Translations under genes and position numbers: made by a program | Source of the DNA: Plantago major | Lineage: Eukaryota; Streptophyta; Magnoliopsida; Lamiales; Plantaginaceae | Assembly (NCBI GenBank): GCA_026545765.1 | Contig: CM048840.1 | Location: forward strand, 28,028,765-28,092,764 | Direction of reading: 5' to 3' | DNA length: 64,000 bases | Notes under the pieces: generated by a model | Databases searched by the model: none | Told to the model about the DNA's origin: nothing | The model's input: the letters and a program-made list of their open reading frames with translations, nothing else | In this document: one piece after another, positions 1-9,791 of the stretch | How positions within the stretch are numbered: position 1 is the stretch's first letter | How the letters are laid out: every line of letters begins with the position of its first letter

Positions 1-234
1 AGTGAATAGACTCTATGTTATATACTTACTCGGTACTTGTTGAGAAAAATAGTTATCAAATAAACATTTACAGTATGTTAAAAGTTTAATTTGAGCAAGT
101 GCATATAATTTTCAAACATGGTAAATTGCTTAAATTTCATTTTTTTAGCATTCAACTATGTCCTGATGTGTTCACTTAACCCTATATAATAAGAAATGTT
201 ACCTATAGTTATAGCTATTAAAACCATAACAAAG
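1..234. other. AT-rich flank, no gene seen
   Basis: No open frame or repeat boundary could be supported here. It lies just upstream of the first recognisable piece of a DUF4283 ORF and may contain its decayed upstream part. Confidence 0.5.
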
Positions 235-364
235 CATGATGGCTCTTTATTGGTGCTGGCTATTGTTTAGGCCAGATAGGAACCCATTGGATGTAAATCT
301 TGGTGTGGATTCTATGTTCACATCCATGACCTTCCGGTGCATATGCATACAAGAAAGCTGAGGC
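235..364 (+). pseudogene. 5' fragment of DUF4283 ORF split by a LINE
   Basis: Translated in pieces, this stretch reads GSLLVLA, NPLDVNL and FYVHIHDLPVHMHTRK. It aligns in order with the inverted DUF4283 copy at 6.4-6.6 kb (GSLLILSD, NPLHVDL, FYVHIHDLPLSMQTKK). It contains stops and a frameshift. The matching second half begins at 5121, on the far side of the LINE, where the other copy's residues SIGVF correspond to AIGVF. The LINE therefore landed inside this ORF. DUF4283 is the N-terminal domain of many plant LINE ORF1 proteins and of derived single genes; its function is not established. Confidence 0.7.
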
Positions 365-433
365 TTTTTTTTTTTTTTTTTTGGTAAAATAAAGACATCT
401 AAAATAACTAAAGTTAACTAAAACTAGTTTACA

Positions 434-925
434 TCACTTTCCAAAAAAAGGTACCACAATAGCATGTGGGTTCTCCCAAAAGACATCCACCCCTAAATCT
501 TCATCTTGACAAAATGCAAGCTTGGCCATAGCATCAGCAGCGCTATTATTCCGCCTGGGCGTCCAGACCAAGCTGAGCTCCCAAGGTTTCCGAATCAAGC
601 GTCGACACTCTGTAAATAAGAAAGCATCCATGTCGGCCGGAATTTCTTCCTGCTGCAACTCCGATACCACTCTCTGCGAATCGGATTCCACAATCAGCCG
701 TGGGATTCGTCTTTCCCAAGCGTGTTAAAGTCCTCGCAAGATTGCCCATAACTCCGCATCATTTACCGAAGGAGATTGCACTTGTTTAGAAAAGCCCCAA
801 ATCCAGCTTCCTTCCTCATTTCGCAGCAAACCTCCAATTACCGAAGTTTGTAGACGTTTGCGAACATCGTCCACATTGAGTTTTACCCAACCATGATTAG
901 GCTTCGCCCAAGCAGAATGCTCACA
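434..925 (-). pseudogene. LINE RNase H domain (decayed)
   Basis: The C-terminal RNase H domain of the LINE ORF2, of the plant LINE RVT_3 type. Visible pieces are GWVKLNVDDV near the start, ESDSQRVVSEL in the middle and the late WTPRRNNSAADAMAKLA segment, a typical place for the last catalytic Asp. At least one stop and a frameshift near 690-750 split it. It ends about 50 bp before the poly(A) tail, as expected for the last domain of ORF2. Confidence 0.8.
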
Positions 926-1164
926 GGTATTCGCTAACTTTTTATCTATATTTCCCGGTTAGCGTCGATTTAAGGTCTAGGCTCAATTGCTTTACCTGAA
1001 AGAGGATACTTTCTTTCGATTCCGCCTTTTGTCTGAAAATCTGAGCGTTTCTTGATTTCCACAGAGCCCATATTGTAGCAAGGAATACCCAGTTCCATGA
1101 TACATATGGCATCAAACTGGAATTTGTCTGAGTATCTTGCAGATTGCGTTTCATCCATATGCCA

Positions 1165-1548
1165 TCAGGGATTTTTTTCAAAGTCACTATACTGTGGTTC
1201 TGAAAGGATACATCGCCAAATTCTCTTTGCCATTTTACAGTGTCGAAAGATATGTGTGCAGGTTTCCTCATGTGAGGTACATTGTCCACACTTTGCTGAT
1301 TCAGTTAAATGTCTTACTTTTCGCAAGTGATTGGTGGCAAGTCTCTCTTTAATCGATAACCAAACGAAGTGTTTGAGCTTCTGGCTACAATTAAGTTTCC
1401 ATATCCAACTCCATTGTTTGTTTGATCTCGGTTCTGTGTATTGATCTTTCTGTATTGCTTTATAAGCGGATTGGCACGTAAACCTCCCATTGGCAGTCTC
1501 ATTCCATAGAACATAATCTGGTTCACCAGTCAACACAACATTCTCCAC
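1165..1548 (-). pseudogene. LINE ORF2 zf-RVT domain
   Basis: A 127-codon open stretch with the plant LINE zf-RVT pattern: WNETANGRFTCQSAY, then WIWKLNCSQKLKHFVWL, then CGQC followed by THIFRHC. This domain lies between RT and RNase H in plant L1 elements. It is separated from its neighbours by frameshifts, so it is no longer part of one protein. The piece at 942-1289 in another frame continues towards RNase H. Confidence 0.8.
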
Positions 1549-1596
1549 TTCTATCTATGCTTTTAATTCTGCTAACAATGGTGTAGCAATCACATG

Positions 1597-2481
1597 TCAA
1601 GACCAAACTCCATTCTCATCTAGAACATCTGAAAGACGTAGTTTATTATCGCTTGGATGAATCAAATTAATCCTTTCACTGATTCTGCCGCTACCCATCC
1701 AGTTATCATACCAAAACGAAATCAGTTTTCCATTGCCAATCTTCCACCTAAAACACAACTTTATTAGTTCCACACAGCGAATGATCCCTTTCCAAGTCGG
1801 ACTATCCCCAGGTTTAACTTGACAATCCAGAATTGACTTTGATTTAAGATATTTAGCCTGCACCAACTCTTGCCACACTGTATGCTCTTGTTGCAGAATC
1901 TTCCAAACCATTTTGGAAAGCAACGCAACATTATTTCCTCTAGCTACTCGTATCCCCAAACCACCCTACTGTTTAGGTTGAGAAACCTTCTTCCATCCAA
2001 CTAAATGAAGTTTTTTCTTTGAAGGATCTTGTGACCATAGGAAGTTTCGATTAATCTTGTCCAGTCTATCACACACATTCTCTGGTAGCCAGGTTGCTTG
2101 CATAGCATGTATGGGAATAGCCGTGTTTACTGCTTGTACCAGTGTAGTTCTGCCAGCCAAAGAAAGACATTTATTCTTCCAACTGCTAAGACGGTTGAGA
2201 ATTTTATCAAATAACTCGCTGTACACTACTTTATCCACTCGTCCATGATTCAGATGCACGCCTAGATACTTACCCAGATTCTGAGTTGGACCAAAACCTA
2301 GGAGATTACAAATATTTCCCCTTAACTGACCATCTCCCTGCTTCAAAAAAAATATTTTAGAAGTACCAAGAAACTCACTGTTTTGACTAGAAAATGACCT
2401 TTGAATCCCTTCCAGCCTTGCCAGTACCTTGCGCTTCCTCTTGAAGATATTTCCAAAGTGTTTCCTATTCCATGGAATCAT
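1597..2481 (-). pseudogene. LINE ORF2 RT remnant, catalytic core deleted
   Basis: Two adjoining open stretches (1966-2481 and 1597-1959). The first begins with the pre-RT linker (FGNIFKRKRKVLARLEGIQR) and then jumps, at about 2365, to thumb-side sequence (SKIFF, LGKYLGVHL, LSLAGRTTLVQAV). The fingers and palm, including the F/YADD active site, are absent. The second stretch has the usual downstream block (GIRVARGNNVALLSKMVWK, WKIGNGKLISFWYDNWM). The deletion removes roughly 1.2 kb by comparison with ordinary elements of this family. Confidence 0.8.
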
Positions 2482-3320
2482 AATTTCTGGAACTCTAGCA
2501 ATGGCCTGAAGTATCCCATTGCTTTCTTTCCAGATATTTTGGAGAATCGTATCACAATCTTTATGAAAGAACCAAGCTGCTTCAAACCGAAATGGCTTAT
2601 TTTCTGGAACCTTTCATCCCCAAAACAACACGTCATAATTGGGTTATGGTCTCCATGAGTACGGGGAAGGTTAAAAACCGCATTGTCAGGGTATTTATCA
2701 ATCCACTTATCATTCCTCAAAGCCCGATCAATGCGCTCTCGAATGGTCGCACCAACATCTCTTTTATTTACCCAAGTAAATTTTGGGCCATTAAAACCCA
2801 AATCCTGAAGGCCACAAGATGCAATCCTGGCATGAAAATTAACCAATCTCGCCACAGAAGTCGTTCTTCCACCTTGTTTTTCATGTGCATATCCAATTTC
2901 GTTAAAATCTCCTGTAACCAGCCAAGGTAGATTCGTACTTATGCTGATAGATTCTAACTTATTGAACAATCTGATCTTATCATGCTTTCGTGGTTGAGCA
3001 TAAATTCCAGAATGTAACCATCAATCAGGATTTAAAGGGCCAATAAGTACATGAATTCCTTGATCATCCTTTTCAACGACTTCCACAGATACTTCATGTT
3101 CATTCCACAACATCCAGATGCCCCCCATCATTCCCTGTGTAGGCGCTAATTCATAATTAGAGAAACCTAAGAACGGCGCAATTTCATGAGCATTACTTTC
3201 TGAAACTCGAGTTTCCAGAATAAAAACAACATTAGTTCTATGTCTCAAGACCAAATCTCTAAAGGTCCTACGAAAACCTTCACTTCCTGCCCCTTGACAG
3301 TTCCACGATATTATCTTCAT
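2478..3320 (-). pseudogene. LINE ORF2 AP endonuclease domain
   Basis: N-terminal endonuclease of ORF2, which nicks the target to prime reverse transcription. It starts at an ATG at 3320 with MKIISWNCQGAG and contains LETRVSE (catalytic Glu region). After a break near 2970-3020 it continues with TGDFNEI and ends with THGDHNPI, the conserved terminal catalytic block. The start overlaps the ORF1 3' end by 41 bases in another frame. An in-frame stop at 3021 and a frameshift make it non-functional as written. Confidence 0.85.
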
Positions 3321-5088
3321 GGATAGATATGATAATTAAAAACGGGGTTGTCAATGGGTAACCCCCTCCATGCATGTCACTATCACTTGAGCCATTATGC
3401 TCATCATGCTCTGACGTAGTGTTTCCCAATTGTTCAGGATGACACTGCCCCACCATATATGTATCCCGTCTTCCCTGTGGACGCGATGAAAACCCACCTC
3501 GAACTCCCATACCAATGCTGGTATGTCCATGACGTGAATTACTTGTATCGTCGTTTCTATTTCGAATAACAGTAGATGAGGAAGGAATTAATGAGCTAAT
3601 GTTTCGATATCCAGGTTCATATCCCAATGCTTGTAATTCATCCTCTTGCACACTAGTATCAACTTCGATAGTAGTAGAATTCAACACTTCAGTTTGTTCT
3701 GTATCTGCCAATGGGGAAAATAAATCGGTATCGTTAGTGATATCAATAGAGAGTTCGGCATGGTCTTTACTAAGTTGATTCGAGTTTGGGTTTTTCCTTC
3801 CTGCAAACTCCTTAGTATTCTGATTTGTCGTACTTTTTCCAAAACTGGCAGGCAAGATTCTGCCTCCAGGGACTACTTTGGTAATACTAATATCATTAGA
3901 ATTATGTACCAATTTTTCCTTTCCCTTATAATTTCTTCCTTGTTCCACAGAGACTGGTTTTGGGTTTCTTTCTACCGCTACAGGTCCCAAATTAGAGCGA
4001 CTTTTATTCGGAGGATTTGGTTTCTTCCGACGGGAAACTACCATCCATTCACCATACTCCTTTTTCTTAGCCTTCTCCTTAAGCCAGATTAATGATTCAT
4101 CCTCTTCTTGAAAAATCTTCACACTATCAGAATCCATAGCCTGATTTGGCGTTTCTCCTGCCTTTCTTTTGAAGGTATCCATGTAATGTCCAACTCGACC
4201 ACATGAATGACAAATGCAAGGTAAATTTTCATAAACTACCTGATAGATTTTACCACTAATGCATAAACCAAGTTCCAAGGGGGAATCTGTTTTTACTTCC
4301 ACACAAAATCGAGCGAATTTACCACGACTTGCATGGAAGGTATTACCATCTATCTTAATGGGGTCACCTATGCAGGTTGCTAGCGCTTTAATAATGGATT
4401 CTCGAAACATCTCAACTGGAAGATTCAGAATACGAACCCAGGTAATAGCACTATCAATTTTGTCAGTATCTGCACGAAAATTTGGACGCCACTTTCTAAT
4501 AGAGAGAAAGCTCCCAGCCAATTGCCATGGACCACCTTTGAGAATCATGTCCCGTTGCTTTTCTGTGATACCTTTAACACAGTAACTTCCATGTCCTAGA
4601 TCAACCAACTCAAAAGCTCCATGATCAAGGTTCCACATGATATCAAGTTTATTCACCAGATTAGGATAGAACCAAGTATTTCCCAGAATCTTAATCAGAA
4701 CACTATCCTGCCATTGGGATTCCATGATTTCTTGTAATCCTTCATCAAAATCGACTTGTTTGAAAGGTACGTCCTCAGTAGGGTTTCTTATCAATATCAT
4801 CGCACTTTCATCCAGTGATTTTGTTTTATCAATCAAAACATCCGCTGGTTTCTCACGTATTTTGAATTTGCTTGCGAAAGTAGGTTGAACCTGATCAGTA
4901 ACCGTATCAGACTGCTCATGTTCATCATCAGAAATTTGTTCCTCTGCCATAAGTCCAGAGTTGCGTGGTCGTTTCTGTGTACGTTGATCAGAAGCCATTA
5001 GGTTGGACGGAATCGACGGAAAATTTGACCAAATATTGAGATTTTGTTGAAAACGGCGGGCATGGGCATTAGGGTTCGTGCTGCCCAT
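3280..5088 (-). CDS. LINE ORF1: DUF4283 / CCHC-like RNA-binding protein
   Basis: An uninterrupted ORF of about 602 codons. I choose the ATG at 5088 because upstream codons up to 5253 run out of the element into the opposite-strand ORF. Order: a low-complexity N-terminus, a DUF4283 region (roughly residues 130-300, with SQWQDSVLIKILGNTWFY and GGPWQLAGSFLSI), a zinc knuckle near residue 310, then a long polar tail. ORF1 proteins bind the LINE RNA and package it. The zinc knuckle reads C-x2-C-x4-H-x4-F: the last metal-binding Cys is Phe, so the knuckle is probably impaired. It is still open although ORF2 is ruined. Confidence 0.85.
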   Translation of the reverse strand: MGSTNPNAHARRFQQNLNIWSNFPSIPSNLMASDQRTQKRPRNSGLMAEEQISDDEHEQSDTVTDQVQPTFASKFKIREKPADVLIDKTKSLDESAMILIRNPTEDVPFKQVDFDEGLQEIMESQWQDSVLIKILGNTWFYPNLVNKLDIMWNLDHGAFELVDLGHGSYCVKGITEKQRDMILKGGPWQLAGSFLSIRKWRPNFRADTDKIDSAITWVRILNLPVEMFRESIIKALATCIGDPIKIDGNTFHASRGKFARFCVEVKTDSPLELGLCISGKIYQVVYENLPCICHSCGRVGHYMDTFKRKAGETPNQAMDSDSVKIFQEEDESLIWLKEKAKKKEYGEWMVVSRRKKPNPPNKSRSNLGPVAVERNPKPVSVEQGRNYKGKEKLVHNSNDISITKVVPGGRILPASFGKSTTNQNTKEFAGRKNPNSNQLSKDHAELSIDITNDTDLFSPLADTEQTEVLNSTTIEVDTSVQEDELQALGYEPGYRNISSLIPSSSTVIRNRNDDTSNSRHGHTSIGMGVRGGFSSRPQGRRDTYMVGQCHPEQLGNTTSEHDEHNGSSDSDMHGGGYPLTTPFLIIISIHEDNIVELSRGRK

Positions 5089-5120
5089 TAATGCATTTTG
5101 ATGTGGAGACCGTCTCTTGT

Positions 5121-5743
5121 AAGCTGCGGCTTTGATAGGTGAAGCCATAGGTGTTTTTCGTAGTTGTAATGAACCTGAATCTTGGGGCACGTCTTTTCGC
5201 GTCCGTGTCCTGATTAATGTCAATGAGCCCCTGTTCCGCTTTTTGAAGATCACTAGTACTCTTACAGGGAAGGAATTCGTTGTAAGGTTTACATACGAAA
5301 GCCTTCCCGATTATTGTTATGCGTGTGGGCACATGGATCATATTATGAAAGACTGCAAGTCGGGTAAGGACAGGTCAGAGATGCCATATTGCCCCTTCCT
5401 GCGTGAAGAGGCAGCACGACCACCACGCCTGTTCCGTGATGTCCCAGATTGTCAAAACTCTCCAAATCGTACTTCTGGGAGCCGGAGGAACATGTGTAAC
5501 GAGGAAATAAAGATATATTTCCGAAATATAAAGGGAAAAAATAAGATCCTTGAGGTGCATACATTCGAGACTGTATCCAGTGTAAAGTCTAAGATTGAGG
5601 AGACAGAAGGACTTCCAGCTGATGATCAGCAGCTGTACTATGCCGGAGAGCGACTTGAGAACACCAGACGTCTTGCTGATTATGATATTCAGAAGGAAGC
5701 AGTAATCATCCTTGCCCGCAGATTGTCCGCCGGAGAGTTATAG
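5121..5743 (+). CDS. DUF4283 - CCHC knuckle - ubiquitin-like ORF (5' end displaced)
   Basis: An open frame of about 204 codons to a TAG at 5741. It encodes the end of DUF4283 (AIGVF ... WGTSFRVRVLINVNEPL), a zinc knuckle (C-x2-C-x4-H-x4-C), a linker, and a C-terminal ubiquitin fold of about 78 residues beginning EIKIYFRN. Against ubiquitin, positions equivalent to Lys11, 27, 29 and 63 are Lys, Lys48 is Glu, Ile44 is Tyr, and the terminal Gly-Gly is Ala-Gly followed by Glu-Leu. A coding-like open frame persists though its 5' half (235-364) is cut off by the LINE. It may be a LINE ORF1 or a domesticated gene; expression is unknown. Confidence 0.75.
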
Positions 5744-6004
5744 ACTACGTTATCTGTGGAATATATGTTGAAAAACGGCAGAGAAAGGTTCTGCCACATG
5801 TCAAATTCTAAACATTTTTTTTCTGCGTTTCTACGTACTACTGAATGCTGATAATAAGATTTCAATATTCACTACTGTCTTCAATCATCAGTTTCAAATG
5901 ATAGATCACCTCAGACCTCATGACCTCATACTGATCATATAGTATTACTTCTTCGCTGTTTGAGTGTCGTAAAACATAGATCTTCGTTTTTCCTGATTTT
6001 TTCC
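5744..6004. other. Spacer between two convergent DUF4283 ORFs
   Basis: Short AT-rich stretch with no gene. It holds the 3' ends of the plus-strand ubiquitin-like ORF and the minus-strand DUF4283 pseudogene. No polyadenylation tail or target duplication was recognised. Confidence 0.5.
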
Positions 6005-6878
6005 TCATTCAAAACTGCCACCAACCATATCCTGGAAATCCCTCTTAGTCCCATTTATCCTACCTCCACCAAATTTCCTTTCAAAGTCACTATCACGAAA
6101 TATCTCTCGCATATGTACTTTCTCATGTAACCAAGAACCATATGACAATTTGTCAATTGGCTTGTCTACATCAAACTTATCTAGCAATTCACATTGTCTT
6201 CGGGAATGATCAAGATACCCACAAAGATAACAGTAGACTGGCAGATCTTTATAATAGTGAAGCGTGCGACAACTTCCTCACCTGTAGCACTACTCTTAAT
6301 CTTCAAAAATCGCATTAACGGCTGGTCAACGTTAATCTTAACCCGGACACGTAACGAGACACCCCATGTTGCAGTCACATCATACTCCTCAAACACACCA
6401 ATGCTATTCGCTACCATAACCGCTGTCTTCTTTGTCTGCATGCTTAGTGGAAGATCATGAATATGAACATAGAAAGTAAACTACAGCAAGATAAATCCAC
6501 ATGAAGTGGATTCATATTCTCTGGAACATCACTCAATATCAACAATGATCCTTTCAACAATGTTCCTTTGATTAGCGACAACCTTGTATTCAGAATCAGC
6601 TGTTTATGGGACTCATCAAACACACGGAACAAAAATCTATCCTCTTGCAGATATATAATCTCTACTTCATTACCTAAACCCGAGTAATGTTTCACATTAT
6701 CAGCGAAATCTTCAAATTTAAACGGCACTGCGTTTAACACTCTTCCCACCACGAAGAACATACATTTTCCACCAGAGCTCCTTCGCCGATCATCCACAGT
6801 GATCCTAACCCTCTCCTTATCTGTTAAGTCCCATTGATGTAAGTTAATATCCGGATTGGAAGAGATAGTAATGCTTGC
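6005..6878 (-). pseudogene. DUF4283 / zinc-knuckle protein (frameshifted)
   Basis: The frame opens at 6878 and reads through the DUF4283 start (WDLTDKERVRI, GGKCMFFVVGRVLN), then GSLLILSDVPENMNPLHVDL. It is interrupted near 6480 by a stop, resumes at about 6441 in a second frame (SIGVFEEYDVTATWG), and shifts again near 6250. The zinc knuckle there reads C-x2-C-x4-H-x4-C. The last part (GSWLHEKVHMREIFRD) ends at 6005. It is a close relative of the plus-strand ORF beside it but has no ubiquitin-like domain. Confidence 0.8.
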
Positions 6879-6879
6879 T

Positions 6880-7745
6880 TAATTACCGGCGAAGAGTAAG
6901 TTAATTAGCTGGGGAATGAAGCGGCAGAAATAAGAACAGGCTCTGCGCGCTTAGACCTCAAATTGACGGAAACGGTAAGGGCTTCTCTATTGGACCCGAG
7001 TAACTTTTGGGCCTAACCTATTGATCGTTTTATTGTTGATGCAATTTTCGATAGTGAGTTCAACCAAAGCTCAAACTAAATGAAATTCAAGCTTCATATT
7101 GTGACTCGAACTTGAAAGATTAACTCATTTGTTAACCAGTTTGGTCGAGCTCGGGAGATTGAAGGAGGAGTTTGACATGTGAAGTGTTGTTTAATTTAAT
7201 TGCTTTGAGTTTGTGTTTGTTTAGTTTAAATTGTGTTTTTATTTTCGTTTGCATCGTATTTTACATTTACGAACGTTTGCTGTTGTAATATTACCGTGGT
7301 TTAAATAAAAATAAACAAGTCCTTCCACTTCGAAATCTTCTCGTTATTTTAATATTCTTATTATTACAATTTACAAACATCGTAAAAAAATAATAATTAA
7401 AAAAATTCCACGACCAAACCCCGTGACACCCCCGACCACTATCACAATGACAGATTTTGGTCACGGGACTGTCCTGTAACGAGACCATCAAAAAACCAGT
7501 GGTGCACTCAGTATCTCACTTATTTGGAATGAAGTAGACTTATTCTGATATAATTTAGAGAGATAAGAGTGTCTCTCATGCGCTGTGGTCTGAGATTGGT
7601 TTAATTGATCATTTTAGAGAGTTATGTACTACTTGAATTATAATTAATAAACAATTATCATCGCTCCACGCCACATAAATTTGGTTATTATATTATTACT
7701 CTGAATATCACATCCCATTCCAAAGATTATGTCACACTTACCTAT
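6880..7745. other. AT-rich intergenic, no gene seen
   Basis: No coding frame with recognisable similarity on either strand. The short open frame near 7291-7491 is AT-driven and has no family signal. Confidence 0.5.
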
Positions 7746-7748
7746 ATT

Positions 7749-7965
7749 ACTTCCTCCGTCCGGGAATATCTTTCTACTATAACATTTTACAGTTAAACTT
7801 TTCCAGTTTTAACTATGAATTAATCTTAAATCGCAAATGTAAAATGTTCAATTAAATTATATAATGAAAATTTAGTCCCTAAAATTTCATTATATAAAAA
7901 AATTGAACATTTTACATTCATTAAGATTAATAATAAAGTTAGAAAAGTTTAAAAAGCTTAAAAAA
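7749..7965. mobile_element. Stowaway-like MITE, degraded
   Basis: Starts with a CCTCCGTCCGG-type terminus. It contains a central palindrome (TATATAATGAAAATTTA and its inverse TTTCATTATATA), flanked by inverted AAATGTAAAATGTTCAATT arms. The middle resembles the better preserved MITE at 12356-12613. The right terminus is not recognisable, so the end coordinate is approximate. Confidence 0.5.
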
Positions 7966-8104
7966 GTGGAAAATTTTGCGATTTTAGAATTCTATATAGG
8001 TAAATAGTTAAATAGTAATCGAACATAAAACACGCGCTCACACAAACACAATTACATAACACTAGGATTCATTTATTCAAATTAAACAACAAAAACGACT
8101 TCAT

Positions 8105-8374
8105 TCATTGTAGTATCTTAGCTTCCAATCTTCTCTGCACATCTTTTGGTCGGAGCTTCTCCTTCGGCTGCGGCTGTGGTGGTGGCATGGGCCATTCGTA
8201 AGGATAACATCGTTTGGAGCAAGATGTCAAACAGGGCTCTCTAGTACTCCCATCTCCACACTCGCGCAAACACTGAATGTAGCAAGCATTCCCTCCATGC
8301 ATGCCATTTGCTGCACCAATCATCACAGCCATGATCATCACAACCACAACATACCCTACCGCTTTGTTCTTCAT
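8105..8374 (-). CDS. Small secreted six-cysteine peptide
   Basis: 89 codons from the ATG at 8374. I prefer this to the in-frame ATG at 8443, which lies on top of the TATA box. The first 24 residues (MKNKAVGYVVVVMIMAVMIG...) form a clear signal peptide, so secretion is expected. The mature part has six cysteines in the symmetric pattern C-x3-C-x3-C-x8-C-x3-C-x3-C, followed by a Pro/Gln-rich and basic tail (PMPPPQPQPKEK). The spacing resembles thionin-like or hairpin-type defence or signalling peptides, but I cannot name the family. Distant relatives lie at 34165 and 35088. Intronless. Confidence 0.75.
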   Translation of the reverse strand: MKNKAVGYVVVVMIMAVMIGAANGMHGGNACYIQCLRECGDGSTREPCLTSCSKRCYPYEWPMPPPQPQPKEKLRPKDVQRRLEAKILQ

Positions 8375-8441
8375 TATCTTAATTTCTCTTTGCTTGAAGA
8401 TATGTATGGCCTGTACGTTACAAAGGGCAGGCACTAGCTCC

Positions 8442-8448
8442 ATTTATA
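8442..8448 (-). promoter_or_regulatory. TATA box of the peptide gene
   Basis: TATAAAT on the minus strand, 68 bases before the chosen ATG at 8374. The two related peptide genes have a TATAAATA at similar places, which supports it. Confidence 0.6.
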
Positions 8449-9395
8449 GGCTTCACCAACCACGAAACTTTGGTTTTAAAGTGAGATTACAAGAATATTG
8501 CTTTTAGAATCTCTAAATTTATAGTTTTCACCAACCACCAACTGTCCAACCCACCAAAGCTCTGATGGTAGAAAATTATTAAAGGGTTTACTATTTCTCC
8601 TAATATATCACTCACATATTGTCGTTCCACTTTCCTTTTTATATACGCCCGTTTAAAGTATTTCATACCGAAAATAACAAAAAAAAAAAAAAAAAAAAAA
8701 ACTCATTAATCACTATTATCTCATATGTTTTCTATTATTTATCTCCTAATTTAACATCCATTGAACAATTTTATTGTTATTTATTCATATTACTTTAAAA
8801 AAAAAGTGACACAATAATAAACTAACAAGGGAGTATAATGCAAGCAAGTTTTATTCACCTAGTATTAACTTTAAACTCTTATTTATCTATTGAGATTTAC
8901 CCAGTCTTGGAAAAGACCTGCATTAGTGAGGCACCTATAAGAGACGGGCTGATGTTCTTGAATACTTCGTCTCAATTTCAACTTCTCATCCCTTTAATAG
9001 AAAATATATATCATACTTTATTCAATGTCTCTCATACTTTATTCACTATATCTCCCAATTCAATATATTTCTTTATTACCATCTCTCATACTTTATTCAC
9101 TTTTCTCTTAAAACTTGTGACCGGACTGCAGGTAATTGAGTCTGGACGGATGGAGTATAAGTATAATGTTATCAACAATATCAGTATAGTTTTACGAGTG
9201 AACATTTTGTCTCATTTTATATATATTTTTAGTAAAAACCTTCAATGTTTATGAATATAACTGTAATGTTTGTCGGTCTCTTTTGATCTTTATATAAAGA
9301 TTGTCTCTCCGGAGACTTACATGTTGAGACTTTATATACAAATCGTACCATTGTGGATAACCTCCAGGAAAGGCTAGGAGAAACTAATTAGGGAG
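8449..9395. other. AT-rich DNA with MITE remnants
   Basis: Contains a poly(A) run around 8679-8701, a MITE-like right terminus at about 8826-8834 (AAGGGAGTATAAT) and another at 9143-9165 (GGACGGATGGAGTATA). The stretch 8985-9110 repeats CTCATACTTTATTCAC-type motifs, also found in reverse in the MITE at 40302-40536. The open frame at 8838-9254 runs through these repeats and is not considered a gene. Confidence 0.45.
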
Positions 9396-9401
9396 ATTGG
9401 G

Positions 9402-9791
9402 TTGATGTTTGGCCTAGAGAACCACATCAAGAAGTGCAACCATGAAACCCCATTTTGGTCTATGGTTCAGAAGCTGATAACCATACCAAGAGAACCTACG
9501 ACCTTAACATGGAGGAACGGAGATGCACTGCCCTTGCAAAAAACTCAACTACCAAGCTACCATGCTTGGGCTTATAACAAGCATGTAAAGGTCTGGAATT
9601 TTCAGGCCGGGGACCTTTTTCTCATAATAGCTGACATCCTCAAACCAACTGGGAAACTTGAACCCAATTAGGAAGGTCCTTACAAAATAACAAGAGCGAA
9701 CAACAATGGAAGTTACGAGCTAGAAGATGAAGATGGGAAGACACCGAAACGTAATTGGAACGCTCAGAATTTACAAAAGTTCTATCATTGA
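9402..9791 (+). pseudogene. Ty3/gypsy integrase C-terminal fragment
   Basis: Open to a TAG at 9669-9671, then readable on to 9791. The order YNKHVKVWNFQAGDLFL, KPTGKLEPN, stop, EGPYKITRANNNGSYELED, KRNWNAQNLQKFY matches the chromodomain-less end of plant Ty3/gypsy integrases, where the usual text is GDLVL ... KLxPNWEGPY ... WNAxxLxxYY. The Trp of PNWEGPY is the stop codon. Nothing upstream of about 9390 continues the polyprotein, so this is an isolated fragment. Confidence 0.75.

Larger units (their letters stand above)
365..5120 (-). mobile_element. LINE (L1-like), antisense in a DUF4283 ORF
   Basis: Reading on the minus strand, the element has ORF1 (DUF4283 plus zinc knuckle), then ORF2 pieces (AP endonuclease, RT thumb remnant, zf-RVT, RNase H), then an 18-nt poly(A) tail (T run 365-382 on the plus strand). 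The flanks carry a 10-bp target duplication with one mismatch, AAGCTGAGGC at 355-364 and AAGCTGCGGC at 5121-5130, so the insertion seems complete at the 5' side. ORF2 is broken by several frameshifts and lacks the catalytic RT core. The 4.76-kb length is shorter than the roughly 6 kb usual for plant L1 elements, as that deletion predicts. Confidence 0.9.

Noticed and set aside
4259-4585. Plus-strand ORFs within 434-5253
   Set aside because: Opposite-strand shadows of LINE ORF1 and ORF2.
8838-9254. 138-codon ORF
   Set aside because: Runs through MITE-like CTCATACTTTATTCAC repeats; no family signal.
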